Assembly (NCBI RefSeq): GCF_002368115.1
Contig: NZ_AP018316.1
Coordinates: 3,220,112-3,239,023 of the forward strand
Length of the DNA: 18,912 nucleotides
Direction of reading: 5' to 3'
Origin: Dolichospermum compactum NIES-806
GTDB taxonomy: Bacteria > Cyanobacteriota > Cyanobacteriia > Cyanobacteriales > Nostocaceae
Shown: piece after piece, positions 1 to 7,886 of the stretch
Numbering within the stretch: the first letter of the stretch is position 1
Layout: each line of letters starts with the position of its first letter
Notes under the pieces: generated by a model
Seen by the model: the letters and a program-made list of their open reading frames with translations, nothing else
The model's database searches: none
What the model was told of the DNA's origin: nothing
Made by a program: the position numbers and the translations under genes

Positions 1-184
1 TCTATTAAATTACCCCGTTATTTGTGGCAACCACAGAGGGTTTGCCCCTACTATACTCTATTAAATTACCCCGTTATTTGTGGCAACCACAGGGGGTTTG
101 CCCCTACTTATACTCTATTAAATTACCCCGTTATTTGGGGCAACCACAGGGGGTTTGCCCCTACTTATACTCTATTAAATTACC
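1..184. repeat. Tandem repeat of about 57 bp, three full units plus a partial fourth
   Basis: Units begin at 1, 57, 114 and 171, each with TCTATTAAATTACC; the last stops after those 14 bases. The three full units are 56, 57 and 57 bp and almost identical. Read on the minus strand each contains an inverted repeat GGGGCAA...TTGCCCC around a C-rich loop, so the RNA could fold into a hairpin. Short palindromes of this GTAGGGGCAA type are dispersed in filamentous cyanobacterial genomes (established knowledge, from memory). The array abuts the ferredoxin-like gene so closely that its stop codon lies in the partial unit. The array may continue beyond the window edge. Confidence 0.9.
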
Positions 185-413
185 AAGTTGGATCACTAAA
201 AAGATGCACCGTCAACTTCTCCTTTCCCGGTGGAACTGCGGTAATACAAGCCCGAATAACTTCCCCATCATCTAACTCTACAGTACAAGCGTGACAAGTC
301 CCCATCAGGCAACCCGTAGGAATTGATACCCCAGCCCGTTCCGCCACATCTAACAACGGTTCTCCTACTTCAGCATTTACAGTAATATCATCTGGTAAAA
401 AATTAATTTGCAT
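180..413 (-). CDS. Small [2Fe-2S] ferredoxin-like protein (77 aa)
   Basis: An electron-carrier-type protein with a beta-grasp [2Fe-2S] pattern. Four cysteines are visible at 35, 40, 43 and 56, spaced C-x4-C-x2-C-x12-C. The first three match plant-type ferredoxins, but photosynthetic ferredoxin has about 29 residues before the last cysteine. The short spacing is nearer to that of SdhB or molybdo-hydroxylase small subunits. The protein is shorter than PetF (about 98 aa), so it is unlikely to be the main photosynthetic ferredoxin; its partner is unknown. The ATG at 413 lies 60 nt downstream of the STAND-WD40 stop on the same strand, so it could be a third operon gene, but no evidence shows co-transcription. 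No clear Shine-Dalgarno is seen. The last codons (W, stop) fall inside the truncated repeat unit. Confidence 0.8.
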   Translation of the reverse strand: MQINFLPDDITVNAEVGEPLLDVAERAGVSIPTGCLMGTCHACTVELDDGEVIRACITAVPPGKEKLTVHLFSDPTW

Positions 414-473
414 TATGAAACGGGTTTTTATTGCTTAAAAAATAGTTAAAAAGAGTAATTACGAATTATGCCC

Positions 474-3400
474 TTAATCATCTTGACACAAAGTGCGGTA
501 ACTTTGCTCTCCATAGCCATTTTTTCTAGTCATATTTGCATTGTACAGTAAATAATCTTTTAAAATATGGCAATTACTTTTCAATAAACTTTCTAATGTA
601 ATATCTGACAACTTGCGTAAAATTACATTATCTTTATCACTACCAGCAGCCAATATTTGACCATCTGGACTAAAACTAACACTACTCAACTCTTCAGAAT
701 CACCTTTTAACATCATCAATAAAACACCTTCTCGATTCCACAACCTGAGTTTATTATCACTGCTTACTGCTAGAGTTTGACCATCTGGACTAAAGTTAAC
801 ACTAATAAAACCATCACCATACCCCATCAGAGTTTTTTGTAATATACCATTCTCACCCCAAATTTTAACCGTACTATCAAGACTAACTGAAGCTAATAAT
901 TTACCATCAGGCGACCATGCTACACCATTTACCCTGCGAGTATGACCAGTTAAATTTTTGATAACTTCCCCATTCCTTGCCCATATTTTTACTGATTTAT
1001 CATCACTAGCAGAGGCTAAAAATTTACCATTAGGACTAAAACTCACCCAATTAACAGCATCAGTATGGCCATTTAAAGTTTTGAGTAAAGTCCCATCTCG
1101 ACTCCATAATGTAATTGTTTTATCCTTACTAGCAGAGGCGATAATTTTACCATCAGGCGACCACGCCACAGCTAAAACTATATCAGTATGACCATTTAAA
1201 GTTTTGAGTAAAGTCCCATCTCGATTCCATAATTTAATTGTTTTATCCTTACTAGCAGAGGCAATAATTCTACCATCAGGCGACCACGCTACACCCCACA
1301 CTTGATCATTGTGACCCGTGAATATTTTTAGTAATTTACCATCTCGATTCCAGATTTTTATTGTTTTATCCAGACAACCACCAACAATAGCATTACTATC
1401 AGGACTAAAACTAATACTTGTCACCCAATCATCATTAGTTTGGGGATGATGCAAAGTCAGACTATCCCAACGCCATAAAATAATATTTTTATCCCTACCA
1501 GCAGATGTTAGAGTTAGTCCATCAGGGCTAAAATTGACACTATTTACCCAACTATTATGTCCTCTCAGAGTTTCTATTAAATTACCATCAAGACTCCAAA
1601 TTTTAATTGTTTCATCCATACTCGCAGATGCCAGAGTATGTCCATCATTACTAAAATCAACACTAATAACACCGCTGCTGTGTCCAGAAAGAGTTTTGAG
1701 TAATTGACCTTTTCGACTCCATAATCTGATTTTTTTATCCATACTAGCAGAAGCAATAATTTCACTATTAGGAGACCAATCTATAGCGACAACAGCATCT
1801 TTATATCCCGACAAAGTTTTGAGTAACTGACCTTCTCGACTCCACAATTTTATTGTTTTGTCAGCACTACTAGAAGCAAGGATTTTACCATCATGTGACC
1901 AAGCTACAGCTAAAACAGCATCTTTATGACCTACTAAAGTTTTTAGTAGCTTACCTTCTTGACTCCACAATTTTATAGTCTGATCTGTACTAGCAGATGC
2001 GATAATTTTTTCATGAGGATGAAAACTCACACTATTTACTACAGATGTATGACCGAGTAAGGTTTTTAGGAGTTTACCTTTTTGATTCCACAGTTTAATT
2101 GTTTTGTCTTGACTAGCAGAAGCTAACATTTGACTATTAGGGGACCAAGAGATACTATTTACCACATCATCATGTCCTGATAAAGTCCTCACTAAAATTC
2201 CATTAGGACTCCAAAGATTAATTGTTGTATCTGCACTAGCTGAAGCTAGTAAAGATTTATCAGCACTAAATGTCACCATTCTCACCCCCGATAAATGACC
2301 TTCTAGACGGTTACGTTGTTTAACTCCATAAACCGCTTGATATAGTGCAGTTAATACCCTTTCTTGAGTAAAAGTATTTCTCCATAGAGTTTTTTTTAAT
2401 TTTCTCCCGGCTTTTAAACTTTCTTTAAGAGCATCAATACCTTTTTCAGAAGTAAATAAAGCCTCACTGGACGCAGTTAGAGTTTTCATTTCACTATCTG
2501 TAGACGTAATCAAAGAAGTAGTTAAGCCAAACATAGCAATAATAGAAGCTGTTAAGGCTATTTTTAGGGCAACATTTAATTTAATTGCACCTAAACGTTG
2601 TTTTTCCTGACTATCGGCTAATTTTGCAATCAACTCTTTTTCTTTTAATTCTGTTCGCAAATGTTGAATTTCTGTTTGACTTTCTTCTTCTCGCTTGCGT
2701 AATTCTCGTAATTCTGACAGTAAATTATCTCCTTGGGGATGGTGGATATGTTCTAAATTAAAACCGGTTTGATTTTTTCTTAATTCACTTTTAAGACGTT
2801 CAATTTCTTGATAACTATTTCTAACTTTATCCCGTAATGTATTAATTTGATTTTTTCTTAATTCACTTTTAAGATGTTCAATTTCTTGATAACTATTTCT
2901 AACTTTATCCCGTAATGTATTAATTTGTATTTGTAATCCAGATTCTTGTTGTTGTAAATAACGGATTAAGCTGACTAAATAATCATGAATTAATTGATAG
3001 CGTTCAGGAACATTGGGAAATATCACAACTAACCCAGAGCGAATTAAAATATCTAAAATCAACTCTAATTTATTAGGGTCTTCTAAATCTGAGAGTTCTA
3101 ATCTTAATTCTGCACGGGTTTTAAAAGGTCTTTTATTATTATTATCTGTTAATAAGTATAAAACTAGGAGAGCAGCCCGTTCGTTTTCTTTTCCACATTC
3201 TTTAATTAATTCTTGAATATATGTTTGAATTAACTTATTGGGACGATAGGGTTCATACTGTGCAAGAGTAGTAATATATTTATTTTGTAATTGCACGCCT
3301 ACCAGTTGCAATTCTATCGGACGAATTTCACCCATTTCTGAAGACAAATCCGCAACTAAAGCATCAATTAAATCTGGTTCTAATTTGAGTTGGGATTGAT

Positions 3401-5639
3401 AATGTGAACGTTCAGTTAATTTTTGAATGGTTTTTCTGGCATTTTCAGGAGAAAAGTTATTCAGTTGATAACGAATATTTTTATCAAGAATATTATTATT
3501 AATTGCATCAATTGATGAGAGATATCTAAAATCTAGAAGGCGATGTAAATAATCTTCCCGCAAAGTTAAAATAACTTTCACAAAAGATATACCTAAACAA
3601 TTACTAATAAATAGATCAAATGCTTGTTTTTCATGAAAATCTGTATAACCAAAGAAAAATTCTTCAAATTGGTCAAAAATTAAAACTGTAATTAAATGAT
3701 TATCTGCATTTTCTCGTAATTGTTGTAAAATGTCATTAGCAGTTATCAGAGGACAAAAATTAGATCGAGATTCTGTTTCAATGGCTGATGATTTCCCCAT
3801 TTCTAACATAGCTTTGGTAAAAGATTTTCCTAATTCTCCTAACCAATCTGTATAAACTTGGAGGACAACTGGTACAGCAATTTGATCACCAATAGCGCGG
3901 TTTTGTAGTGCGGGAACTAAGCCAGACGTAACGATAGAACTTTTACCAACACCTGACTGTCCATGAATAACTATTAATTTTTGGTCTGCACGACTAATTC
4001 GGCCAATTAAGCGATTAACATCAGATTCTCTACCAGAAGCGGCAATTTCTAAGGCTATAGTATTACTACTAAATGTAGATATTAAAGTGGGGTTGGTGAC
4101 TTGTCTTTGAGGTTGTAACCGTCCAGCCCCAATAAAGGAGACAAAACCATATTGTTGTTCTACAGAATGGAGTTTTTGTTTAATAATATAGGCTTGAAGA
4201 TAGTGTCCTATTTGAAAGTATAATAATCTTAAATTATGTAATAAGCGAATGTAACGATGAGGATCATATTGATGTTCACTGTTCTCTAAAGCTGATGATA
4301 GTTGTTGAGATGCTGTATTTATATATTTTTCTGCTACCGTTATTTTTCCTAGATGATTGATGGCTTTGGCTAAAGTTAATAAATAAATTTGTTCTAATAT
4401 CAGAGGAAATAAATAATTATTTGATTCTGGGTGATTTTTTGCTGTTTCTAATTGTAGTAGTGATATATGCCCTAAAATACTAGCTTGTATCCAGTTTGAA
4501 TTATGTACGGCTACCTGTGCTAAAAAACCATAATCACAAGCTAATTGAATTTTCCTCCCATATATTTGATGTAATTCTAGGGATTTTTTAGCGACAAATT
4601 CTAATGCTGCCCATGATTTTAAACTATATAAGACTTCTAATAATTGATCAATAAACTCTGAAACTAAATCTATCCGTCCAGCAATTTCAAATGTTTGTAA
4701 ACATTGCTGAAAATATGTTTTGGCTGATTGCCAATATGTTTCTCTTGATTTGGGGTTTTGTTCGGCAAGACGACAGCAACATAATCCAATATAAAATAAT
4801 AAAATTGACTGTTTTAAAAGATCAGCACAAGATGAATGAGATAATCCTGCTGTTATATCGGTTGCATATTCTGTCAGTTCTAAATCTTCTTGATGATGCC
4901 AAAAACGCAGACTTTTCTGAAAGTTATTTAAGGCAGAATCAATCCGATTATTGACATAATCATCTATACCAAAAATAAATTCTAACCTAGCATTTAATTC
5001 TGCTTCGATTCCAATCCCCTTAGCATACAATTCTCTAATTGCATAATGGAGTTGGTCGCTACTAATCCATACTTTTTCTAAGGTGACAGTATGAACTTGA
5101 GCATAATTACTTTGTAAGACTCTTGTAAATAAATCGTCAGTTTCTTCATGGAGAAATTCTAGTAATCCAATAGAGGTCATTTCAAATCTAATTGGTGTAG
5201 CTGCCCAACTCGCAAAATCCGGGGCTAACCGCATGATTTTTTGTAAAACTTGATCATTTACCCAAAAAATTATTGGGGTTTGATAACGTTTACGAAATTC
5301 GTCTCGGACTTGATTAATGGAACGCAAGAGATCATCTATTTCATAGATTGATTCAAACCCCATAATCATTAATCCAGCAGGTTGATCAATGGTAAGTTGT
5401 GATTGAATTGTTGTATATAAACTTGTAGTTTTTTTATCTAAAGTAATACTTTGAATGCGATCATTTCCCCAACCATTAATTGCTAGTTGCTGCTGGATGA
5501 TATCTCGCATAAATTCGTAGTTACAGCACAGTAAAATAACTGAAAACTGATTTTTAGAAAAGGTAATTGCTCTTTGTAAACTACGTAAAGACTGTTGGTT
5601 AGCGGCGATTATATTCTCTGCTTGCTGTCTTTTAAGCAT
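474..5639 (-). CDS. STAND (nSTAND1-type) NTPase with coiled coil, membrane segment and 14 WD40 repeats (1721 aa)
   Basis: A large signal-transduction NTPase. Residues 30-155 form alternating hydrophobic strands and helices (SVILLCCN, GLMIMGFES, PIIFWVND) without a P-loop, resembling an N-terminal domain seen in cyanobacterial TPR/WD40 proteins (recognised from memory). Residues 190-495 are helical, probably TPR-like. The NTPase domain spans about 530-890: Walker A GQSGVGKSS at 560-568, Walker B TVLIFDQFEE at 651-660, and VILTLRED after it, the nSTAND1 pattern. A coiled coil spans about 893-1015 and one hydrophobic segment about 1023-1044. From 1112 there are 14 WD40 units of about 41 residues, enough for two seven-bladed propellers. 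A short Cys-containing tail follows. STAND proteins are ligand-triggered ATPase switches; the ligand and output are unknown. If the membrane segment is real, WD40 and NTPase parts lie on opposite sides. The start overlaps the upstream ATPase gene by 31 nt, suggesting translational coupling. Confidence 0.9.
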   Translation of the reverse strand: MLKRQQAENIIAANQQSLRSLQRAITFSKNQFSVILLCCNYEFMRDIIQQQLAINGWGNDRIQSITLDKKTTSLYTTIQSQLTIDQPAGLMIMGFESIYEIDDLLRSINQVRDEFRKRYQTPIIFWVNDQVLQKIMRLAPDFASWAATPIRFEMTSIGLLEFLHEETDDLFTRVLQSNYAQVHTVTLEKVWISSDQLHYAIRELYAKGIGIEAELNARLEFIFGIDDYVNNRIDSALNNFQKSLRFWHHQEDLELTEYATDITAGLSHSSCADLLKQSILLFYIGLCCCRLAEQNPKSRETYWQSAKTYFQQCLQTFEIAGRIDLVSEFIDQLLEVLYSLKSWAALEFVAKKSLELHQIYGRKIQLACDYGFLAQVAVHNSNWIQASILGHISLLQLETAKNHPESNNYLFPLILEQIYLLTLAKAINHLGKITVAEKYINTASQQLSSALENSEHQYDPHRYIRLLHNLRLLYFQIGHYLQAYIIKQKLHSVEQQYGFVSFIGAGRLQPQRQVTNPTLISTFSSNTIALEIAASGRESDVNRLIGRISRADQKLIVIHGQSGVGKSSIVTSGLVPALQNRAIGDQIAVPVVLQVYTDWLGELGKSFTKAMLEMGKSSAIETESRSNFCPLITANDILQQLRENADNHLITVLIFDQFEEFFFGYTDFHEKQAFDLFISNCLGISFVKVILTLREDYLHRLLDFRYLSSIDAINNNILDKNIRYQLNNFSPENARKTIQKLTERSHYQSQLKLEPDLIDALVADLSSEMGEIRPIELQLVGVQLQNKYITTLAQYEPYRPNKLIQTYIQELIKECGKENERAALLVLYLLTDNNNKRPFKTRAELRLELSDLEDPNKLELILDILIRSGLVVIFPNVPERYQLIHDYLVSLIRYLQQQESGLQIQINTLRDKVRNSYQEIEHLKSELRKNQINTLRDKVRNSYQEIERLKSELRKNQTGFNLEHIHHPQGDNLLSELRELRKREEESQTEIQHLRTELKEKELIAKLADSQEKQRLGAIKLNVALKIALTASIIAMFGLTTSLITSTDSEMKTLTASSEALFTSEKGIDALKESLKAGRKLKKTLWRNTFTQERVLTALYQAVYGVKQRNRLEGHLSGVRMVTFSADKSLLASASADTTINLWSPNGILVRTLSGHDDVVNSISWSPNSQMLASASQDKTIKLWNQKGKLLKTLLGHTSVVNSVSFHPHEKIIASASTDQTIKLWSQEGKLLKTLVGHKDAVLAVAWSHDGKILASSSADKTIKLWSREGQLLKTLSGYKDAVVAIDWSPNSEIIASASMDKKIRLWSRKGQLLKTLSGHSSGVISVDFSNDGHTLASASMDETIKIWSLDGNLIETLRGHNSWVNSVNFSPDGLTLTSAGRDKNIILWRWDSLTLHHPQTNDDWVTSISFSPDSNAIVGGCLDKTIKIWNRDGKLLKIFTGHNDQVWGVAWSPDGRIIASASKDKTIKLWNRDGTLLKTLNGHTDIVLAVAWSPDGKIIASASKDKTITLWSRDGTLLKTLNGHTDAVNWVSFSPNGKFLASASDDKSVKIWARNGEVIKNLTGHTRRVNGVAWSPDGKLLASVSLDSTVKIWGENGILQKTLMGYGDGFISVNFSPDGQTLAVSSDNKLRLWNREGVLLMMLKGDSEELSSVSFSPDGQILAAGSDKDNVILRKLSDITLESLLKSNCHILKDYLLYNANMTRKNGYGEQSYRTLCQDD
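589..2310 (-). repeat. DNA-level tandem array of WD40 blade units (about 123-bp period)
   Basis: The 14 WD40 blades are visible as a 123-bp (41-codon) periodicity. The two most alike units are 1061-1170 and 1184-1293, with about six differences over 110 bp, much closer than the other units. This suggests recent blade duplication or gene conversion. Blades 8 (starting PQTNDDW, no GH) and 13-14 are the most divergent. Confidence 0.85.
2771..2926 (-). repeat. Near-perfect 78-bp in-frame tandem duplication inside the STAND coiled coil
   Basis: Units 2771-2848 and 2849-2926 differ at only one base (C at 2797, T at 2875), giving Arg versus His. They encode a duplicated 26-residue coiled-coil segment, residues 906-931 and 932-957, each starting INTLRDKVRN and ending SELRKNQ. 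Because 26 is not a multiple of seven, the second copy shifts the heptad register. The near identity points to a recent event. Confidence 0.95.
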
Positions 5640-6946
5640 AATTTAAATTTTTCCATTTCTGCTAAAACTGGGTTAACTGCAAACCAAACTCCTTGGTGAT
5701 CACGATATTCAAATATGAATAAACTCCGTAATAAAATATCATACTCTACATTGCCTCTAACTCGTTGATCTTGAAGTACCTGCAAGATTAATTCACTTTC
5801 TTCCATATCAATGGCATTAGCCCGGTAATCTCGTTGTCTTTGAATTACTAATTCTACACATTTGCGATCAAAAGGTGGATCTTGTTCTCGCAAACAATCA
5901 AATAGTAATCCTAATAAGTCGCGGACATGACCACCACTAATCAGACATAAACGATCCAGAGTTTCTAAATTATCAAATAATTGAGTAACTAAATTTAGGC
6001 GATCGCCTGGTAACATATCAGGAAAGGCTCTGGCTAAAACCATTTGGCGCATCAATCCCAGTCCTTCGGGATTAATTTCTCCACAACGTTGACGCACGGG
6101 AATCATCGGTAATACTTTCGGTGCGACTCCACCTCCTAAACGGTGTTGTAATTGGGCGCTTTCATTGGAAAATGTCAGAGCTAAGGGAATTGTATAGACC
6201 ATGTGACAATGTAGTTTTCTTAATTGTTCTCCTCGATCAATGAATAAGTATTCGGGGAGCGATCGCCCAGAAGGTAAGGGACGAACCGCCACCCTATCCA
6301 AGTTATCCACAATCACCACCAATCCCTTCTTCCCCCTGGCTTTTAGCTCTAAATTAGCCCGGTCTAACAGTTCTTTATTAATTGATTGTAAGATATTTTC
6401 TGTGCGTGGTTCTAGATAGTCTCTTAACCGTCTGCGTAACTGAGGACTTTCTTTGGTTTTTGCCGTAATTTTGGCAATTCCCACAGATAATTCGGCTTCT
6501 ACTCCCAAGTCTAAAGGAGTTTGCAGAAAATCTACCAACTCCCCAAACAACTTAGTAAAGTAACTAGGTTGGACACGCAGTTTCATCGCTTCCAAGTTTT
6601 TACTCACCAAACCAGCGATCGCTAACAGAATATCTGTAATATCTATATCTACCATTTCTAAAACATAAGTAGACTCAAAATAGACAACATGAAAATCATG
6701 GGCTTCCAACTCAGCCTTGAGTTTTAATAATTCCGTAGATTTTCCACAGCCCAAATGTCCTGTAAATAACTGACAGGTTGGCGTATTTGGAGAGATCTTA
6801 GTAATAGTCCGCAGCAGAGCTTCAATGATCTTCCCACCCCGGACTGAAGTAAAATCAATATAATACATCCGGTCGTCTACATTCTCAATCATCAAAGGAC
6901 GCGAAGGATTACAAGCCTGATAAAATCTTTCTAAATTAAAAAGCAT
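5609..6946 (-). CDS. P-loop AAA-type ATPase, partner of the STAND-WD40 protein (445 aa)
   Basis: A cytosolic ATP-binding protein. Walker A is GHLGCGKST at residues 63-71, preceded by the hydrophobic strand CQLFTG. Walker B is LVVIVDNLD at 209-217. VYTIP at about 250-254 resembles a sensor strand, and SGGHVRDLL at about 337-345 resembles the C-terminal helical region of Cdc6/STAND/KAP-like ATPases. There is no signal peptide or clear membrane segment. It is the first gene of a pair: its last 31 nt overlap the start of the 1721-residue STAND-WD40 gene in another frame. This arrangement, and similar pairs I recall in cyanobacteria, suggest the two act together, for example with this ATPase loading or regulating the STAND protein (inference). 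Three HIP1 sites lie inside the gene. The ATG at 6946 has only a weak GGA upstream. I cannot name a characterised homologue. Confidence 0.8.
   Translation of the reverse strand: MLFNLERFYQACNPSRPLMIENVDDRMYYIDFTSVRGGKIIEALLRTITKISPNTPTCQLFTGHLGCGKSTELLKLKAELEAHDFHVVYFESTYVLEMVDIDITDILLAIAGLVSKNLEAMKLRVQPSYFTKLFGELVDFLQTPLDLGVEAELSVGIAKITAKTKESPQLRRRLRDYLEPRTENILQSINKELLDRANLELKARGKKGLVVIVDNLDRVAVRPLPSGRSLPEYLFIDRGEQLRKLHCHMVYTIPLALTFSNESAQLQHRLGGGVAPKVLPMIPVRQRCGEINPEGLGLMRQMVLARAFPDMLPGDRLNLVTQLFDNLETLDRLCLISGGHVRDLLGLLFDCLREQDPPFDRKCVELVIQRQRDYRANAIDMEESELILQVLQDQRVRGNVEYDILLRSLFIFEYRDHQGVWFAVNPVLAEMEKFKLCLKDSKQRI
5999..6622. repeat. HIP1 octamers (GCGATCGC) within the ATPase gene
   Basis: Perfect GCGATCGC sites occur at 6000-6007, 6259-6266 and 6615-6622. 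Two more are at 15317-15324 (phosphatase gene) and 17340-17347 (pgk fragment). HIP1 is a highly over-represented palindrome in many cyanobacteria (established knowledge) and supports the assignment of the window. Confidence 0.9.
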
Positions 6947-6970
6947 AAAAAATCCAATTCACGCTGTAAT

Positions 6971-6993
6971 TGTCACAACATCATCTGTCACAA
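6971..6993 (-). promoter_or_regulatory. Possible operator: two direct TTGTGACA copies upstream of the ATPase gene
   Basis: On the minus strand TTGTGACA occurs twice, at 6993-6986 and 6978-6971, with starts 15 nt apart and 25-47 nt before the ATPase start codon. Identical direct repeats in this position could bind a regulator or contribute a -35-like element. No convincing -10 pair was found, so this is only a candidate. Confidence 0.25.
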
Positions 6994-7151
6994 TCTCTTT
7001 TACAACGAAAAACTAGACATATCCGCAACAACTTGGTATCTAAATATAACTAATTTTATCTTTTTCTTCACAGCCTCACCCCACCCAGTCACCAAAGCAA
7101 TTTACTCACATCAAATTAACACTGATGACATACAGCAGTTCCCGGTGTTAT

Positions 7152-7214
7152 GAGGTACAGATATTAATGATCAAACTCTTGTGGTGCGGGCAAGATGCCC
7201 CCCATCTGTACCTC
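7152..7214. repeat. Nested palindrome: GAGGTACAGAT arms around a GGGCA/TGCCC hairpin
   Basis: The outer arms GAGGTACAGAT (7152-7162) and ATCTGTACCTC (7204-7214) are an exact 11-bp inverted repeat. Between them is GTGGTGCGGGCA, whose GGGCA (7188-7192) pairs with TGCCC (7196-7200) across a 3-nt loop. The same inner motif TTGTGGTGCGGGCA recurs inside a different inverted repeat at 11400-11413, so the inner part is a dispersed repeat rather than part of one fixed element. Confidence 0.75.
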
Positions 7215-7255
7215 CTAAGAGAAGGAAGTGCTGTAAAGGACATAAGCAAAAAATT

Positions 7256-7315
7256 GTAGGACAGGGAAACCCCGCCCTGAATTACTGAATTGTATTGCAT
7301 CCAACTGATAACCGC
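7256..7315 (+). repeat. Dispersed repeat, copy 1 (relative at 11237-11292)
   Basis: It shares GGGAAACCCCGCCCT, ATTGTATTG and ATAACCGC, in that order and with similar spacing, with 11237-11292. Here the hairpin is degenerate because the left arm reads GGACAGGG instead of GGGGCGGGG. It is an intergenic cyanobacterial-type repeat; no coding potential was seen. Confidence 0.7.
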
Positions 7316-7441
7316 CACAACGATTGAATCACTCCCTCTACAGAAGCAACCCAAAACAGGCAAAATATTGAAAGCTGATAAAAAACTTGATGTTCTGACA
7401 AATCTAGTCAAACACTAATTACATAGCTTCAACTGCAATTA

Positions 7442-7643
7442 TAGGATTTACGCATTGACAAGATTCCCCAAATATGTGAAGTAAATTTTATCCCTTGTAG
7501 GGTGCGTCAGACACGATATTTTGACAAAAAAACAGATTCCCTCTATCTGACGCACCCTACTCAATAAGTTATTCCCAAAGCCGAAAACGACGCAATTTCC
7601 TTCATTCATATCATGGTAAATTAGTGAGCGTGCGTAAGTCCTA
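7442..7643. mobile_element. MITE-like element, 202 bp, with 13-bp terminal inverted repeats and 5-bp direct flanks
   Basis: The left end TAGGATTTACGCA (7442-7454) is the inverted repeat of the right end TGCGTAAGTCCTA (7631-7643) with one mismatch. Immediately outside, AATTA occurs on both sides (7437-7441 and 7644-7648), as expected of a 5-bp target-site duplication. There is no internal gene, so it would depend on a transposase elsewhere. It carries a second, perfect inverted repeat (7497-7560) in its body. The TSD is AT-rich and could be chance, but it lies exactly at both ends. The right end is 26 bp from the stop codon of the small exported protein. Confidence 0.7.
7497..7560. repeat. Perfect 15-bp inverted repeat inside the MITE-like element
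   Basis: GTAGGGTGCGTCAGA (7497-7511) and TCTGACGCACCCTAC (7546-7560) are exact reverse complements around a 34-nt spacer. GTAGGGTGCGT-type palindromes are frequent in filamentous cyanobacteria (from memory). Its place inside a larger element suggests nesting. Confidence 0.9.
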
Positions 7644-7669
7644 AATTATTACTTTGTCATCGAAGCATA

Positions 7670-7873
7670 TTAATCCTTGCATGTACCCTCACGAATACAG
7701 TCACCTGATTCCTCATCCCTAGCAGACATACCCACCACTAACTGTGATTGAGAATAATTTCCGATTTTTACCCCTGCATTGTCAATGGACAGCTTATTCC
7801 CTGCAAAACAAGCACTGGAATTGTACAGATAGACAGACAACACCATTAGTCCTAAACCAATTGTTTTTTTCAT
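7670..7873 (-). CDS. Small exported protein of unknown function (67 aa)
   Basis: I do not recognise the family. The N-terminus MKKTIGLGLMVLSVYLYN, followed by SSACFAG, is a typical signal peptide: two lysines, a hydrophobic core and a small-residue cleavage region near A21-F22-A23. The mature part is about 43 residues, polar, with two cysteines near the C-terminus (GDCIREGTCKD) that could form a disulfide. I chose ATG at 7873; an in-frame TTG at 7885 adds four residues but would spoil the signal-peptide start. A second signal-peptide-like ORF, broken by a TGA, ends 13 nt upstream on the same strand, suggesting a two-gene operon of small secreted proteins. Function unknown. Confidence 0.6.
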   Translation of the reverse strand: MKKTIGLGLMVLSVYLYNSSACFAGNKLSIDNAGVKIGNYSQSQLVVGMSARDEESGDCIREGTCKD

Positions 7874-7886
7874 ATCAAAACTCAAC

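Larger units (their letters stand above)
6947..7669. other. Repeat-rich intergenic region without a convincing gene
   Basis: This stretch separates the ATPase promoter side from the small exported protein. It holds the TTGTGACA direct repeats, a nested palindrome (7152-7214), a dispersed repeat copy (7256-7315) and a MITE-like element (7442-7643). The longest open frames are low-quality and overlap these repeats, so I call none coding. Confidence 0.7.

Noticed and set aside
22..294. Open frames running through the 57-bp tandem repeat on the plus strand
   Set aside because: They translate the repeat in a periodic, low-complexity way and overlap the antisense of the ferredoxin-like gene; no family resemblance.
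1577..1765. Minus-strand hydrophobic open frame inside the WD40 region
   Set aside because: It is a shadow frame of the WD40 blades; its hydrophobicity reflects T-rich antisense-frame codons.
7148..7411. Minus-strand open frame of 87 codons
   Set aside because: It runs through the nested palindrome and the dispersed repeat; the product has no domain and no credible start region.
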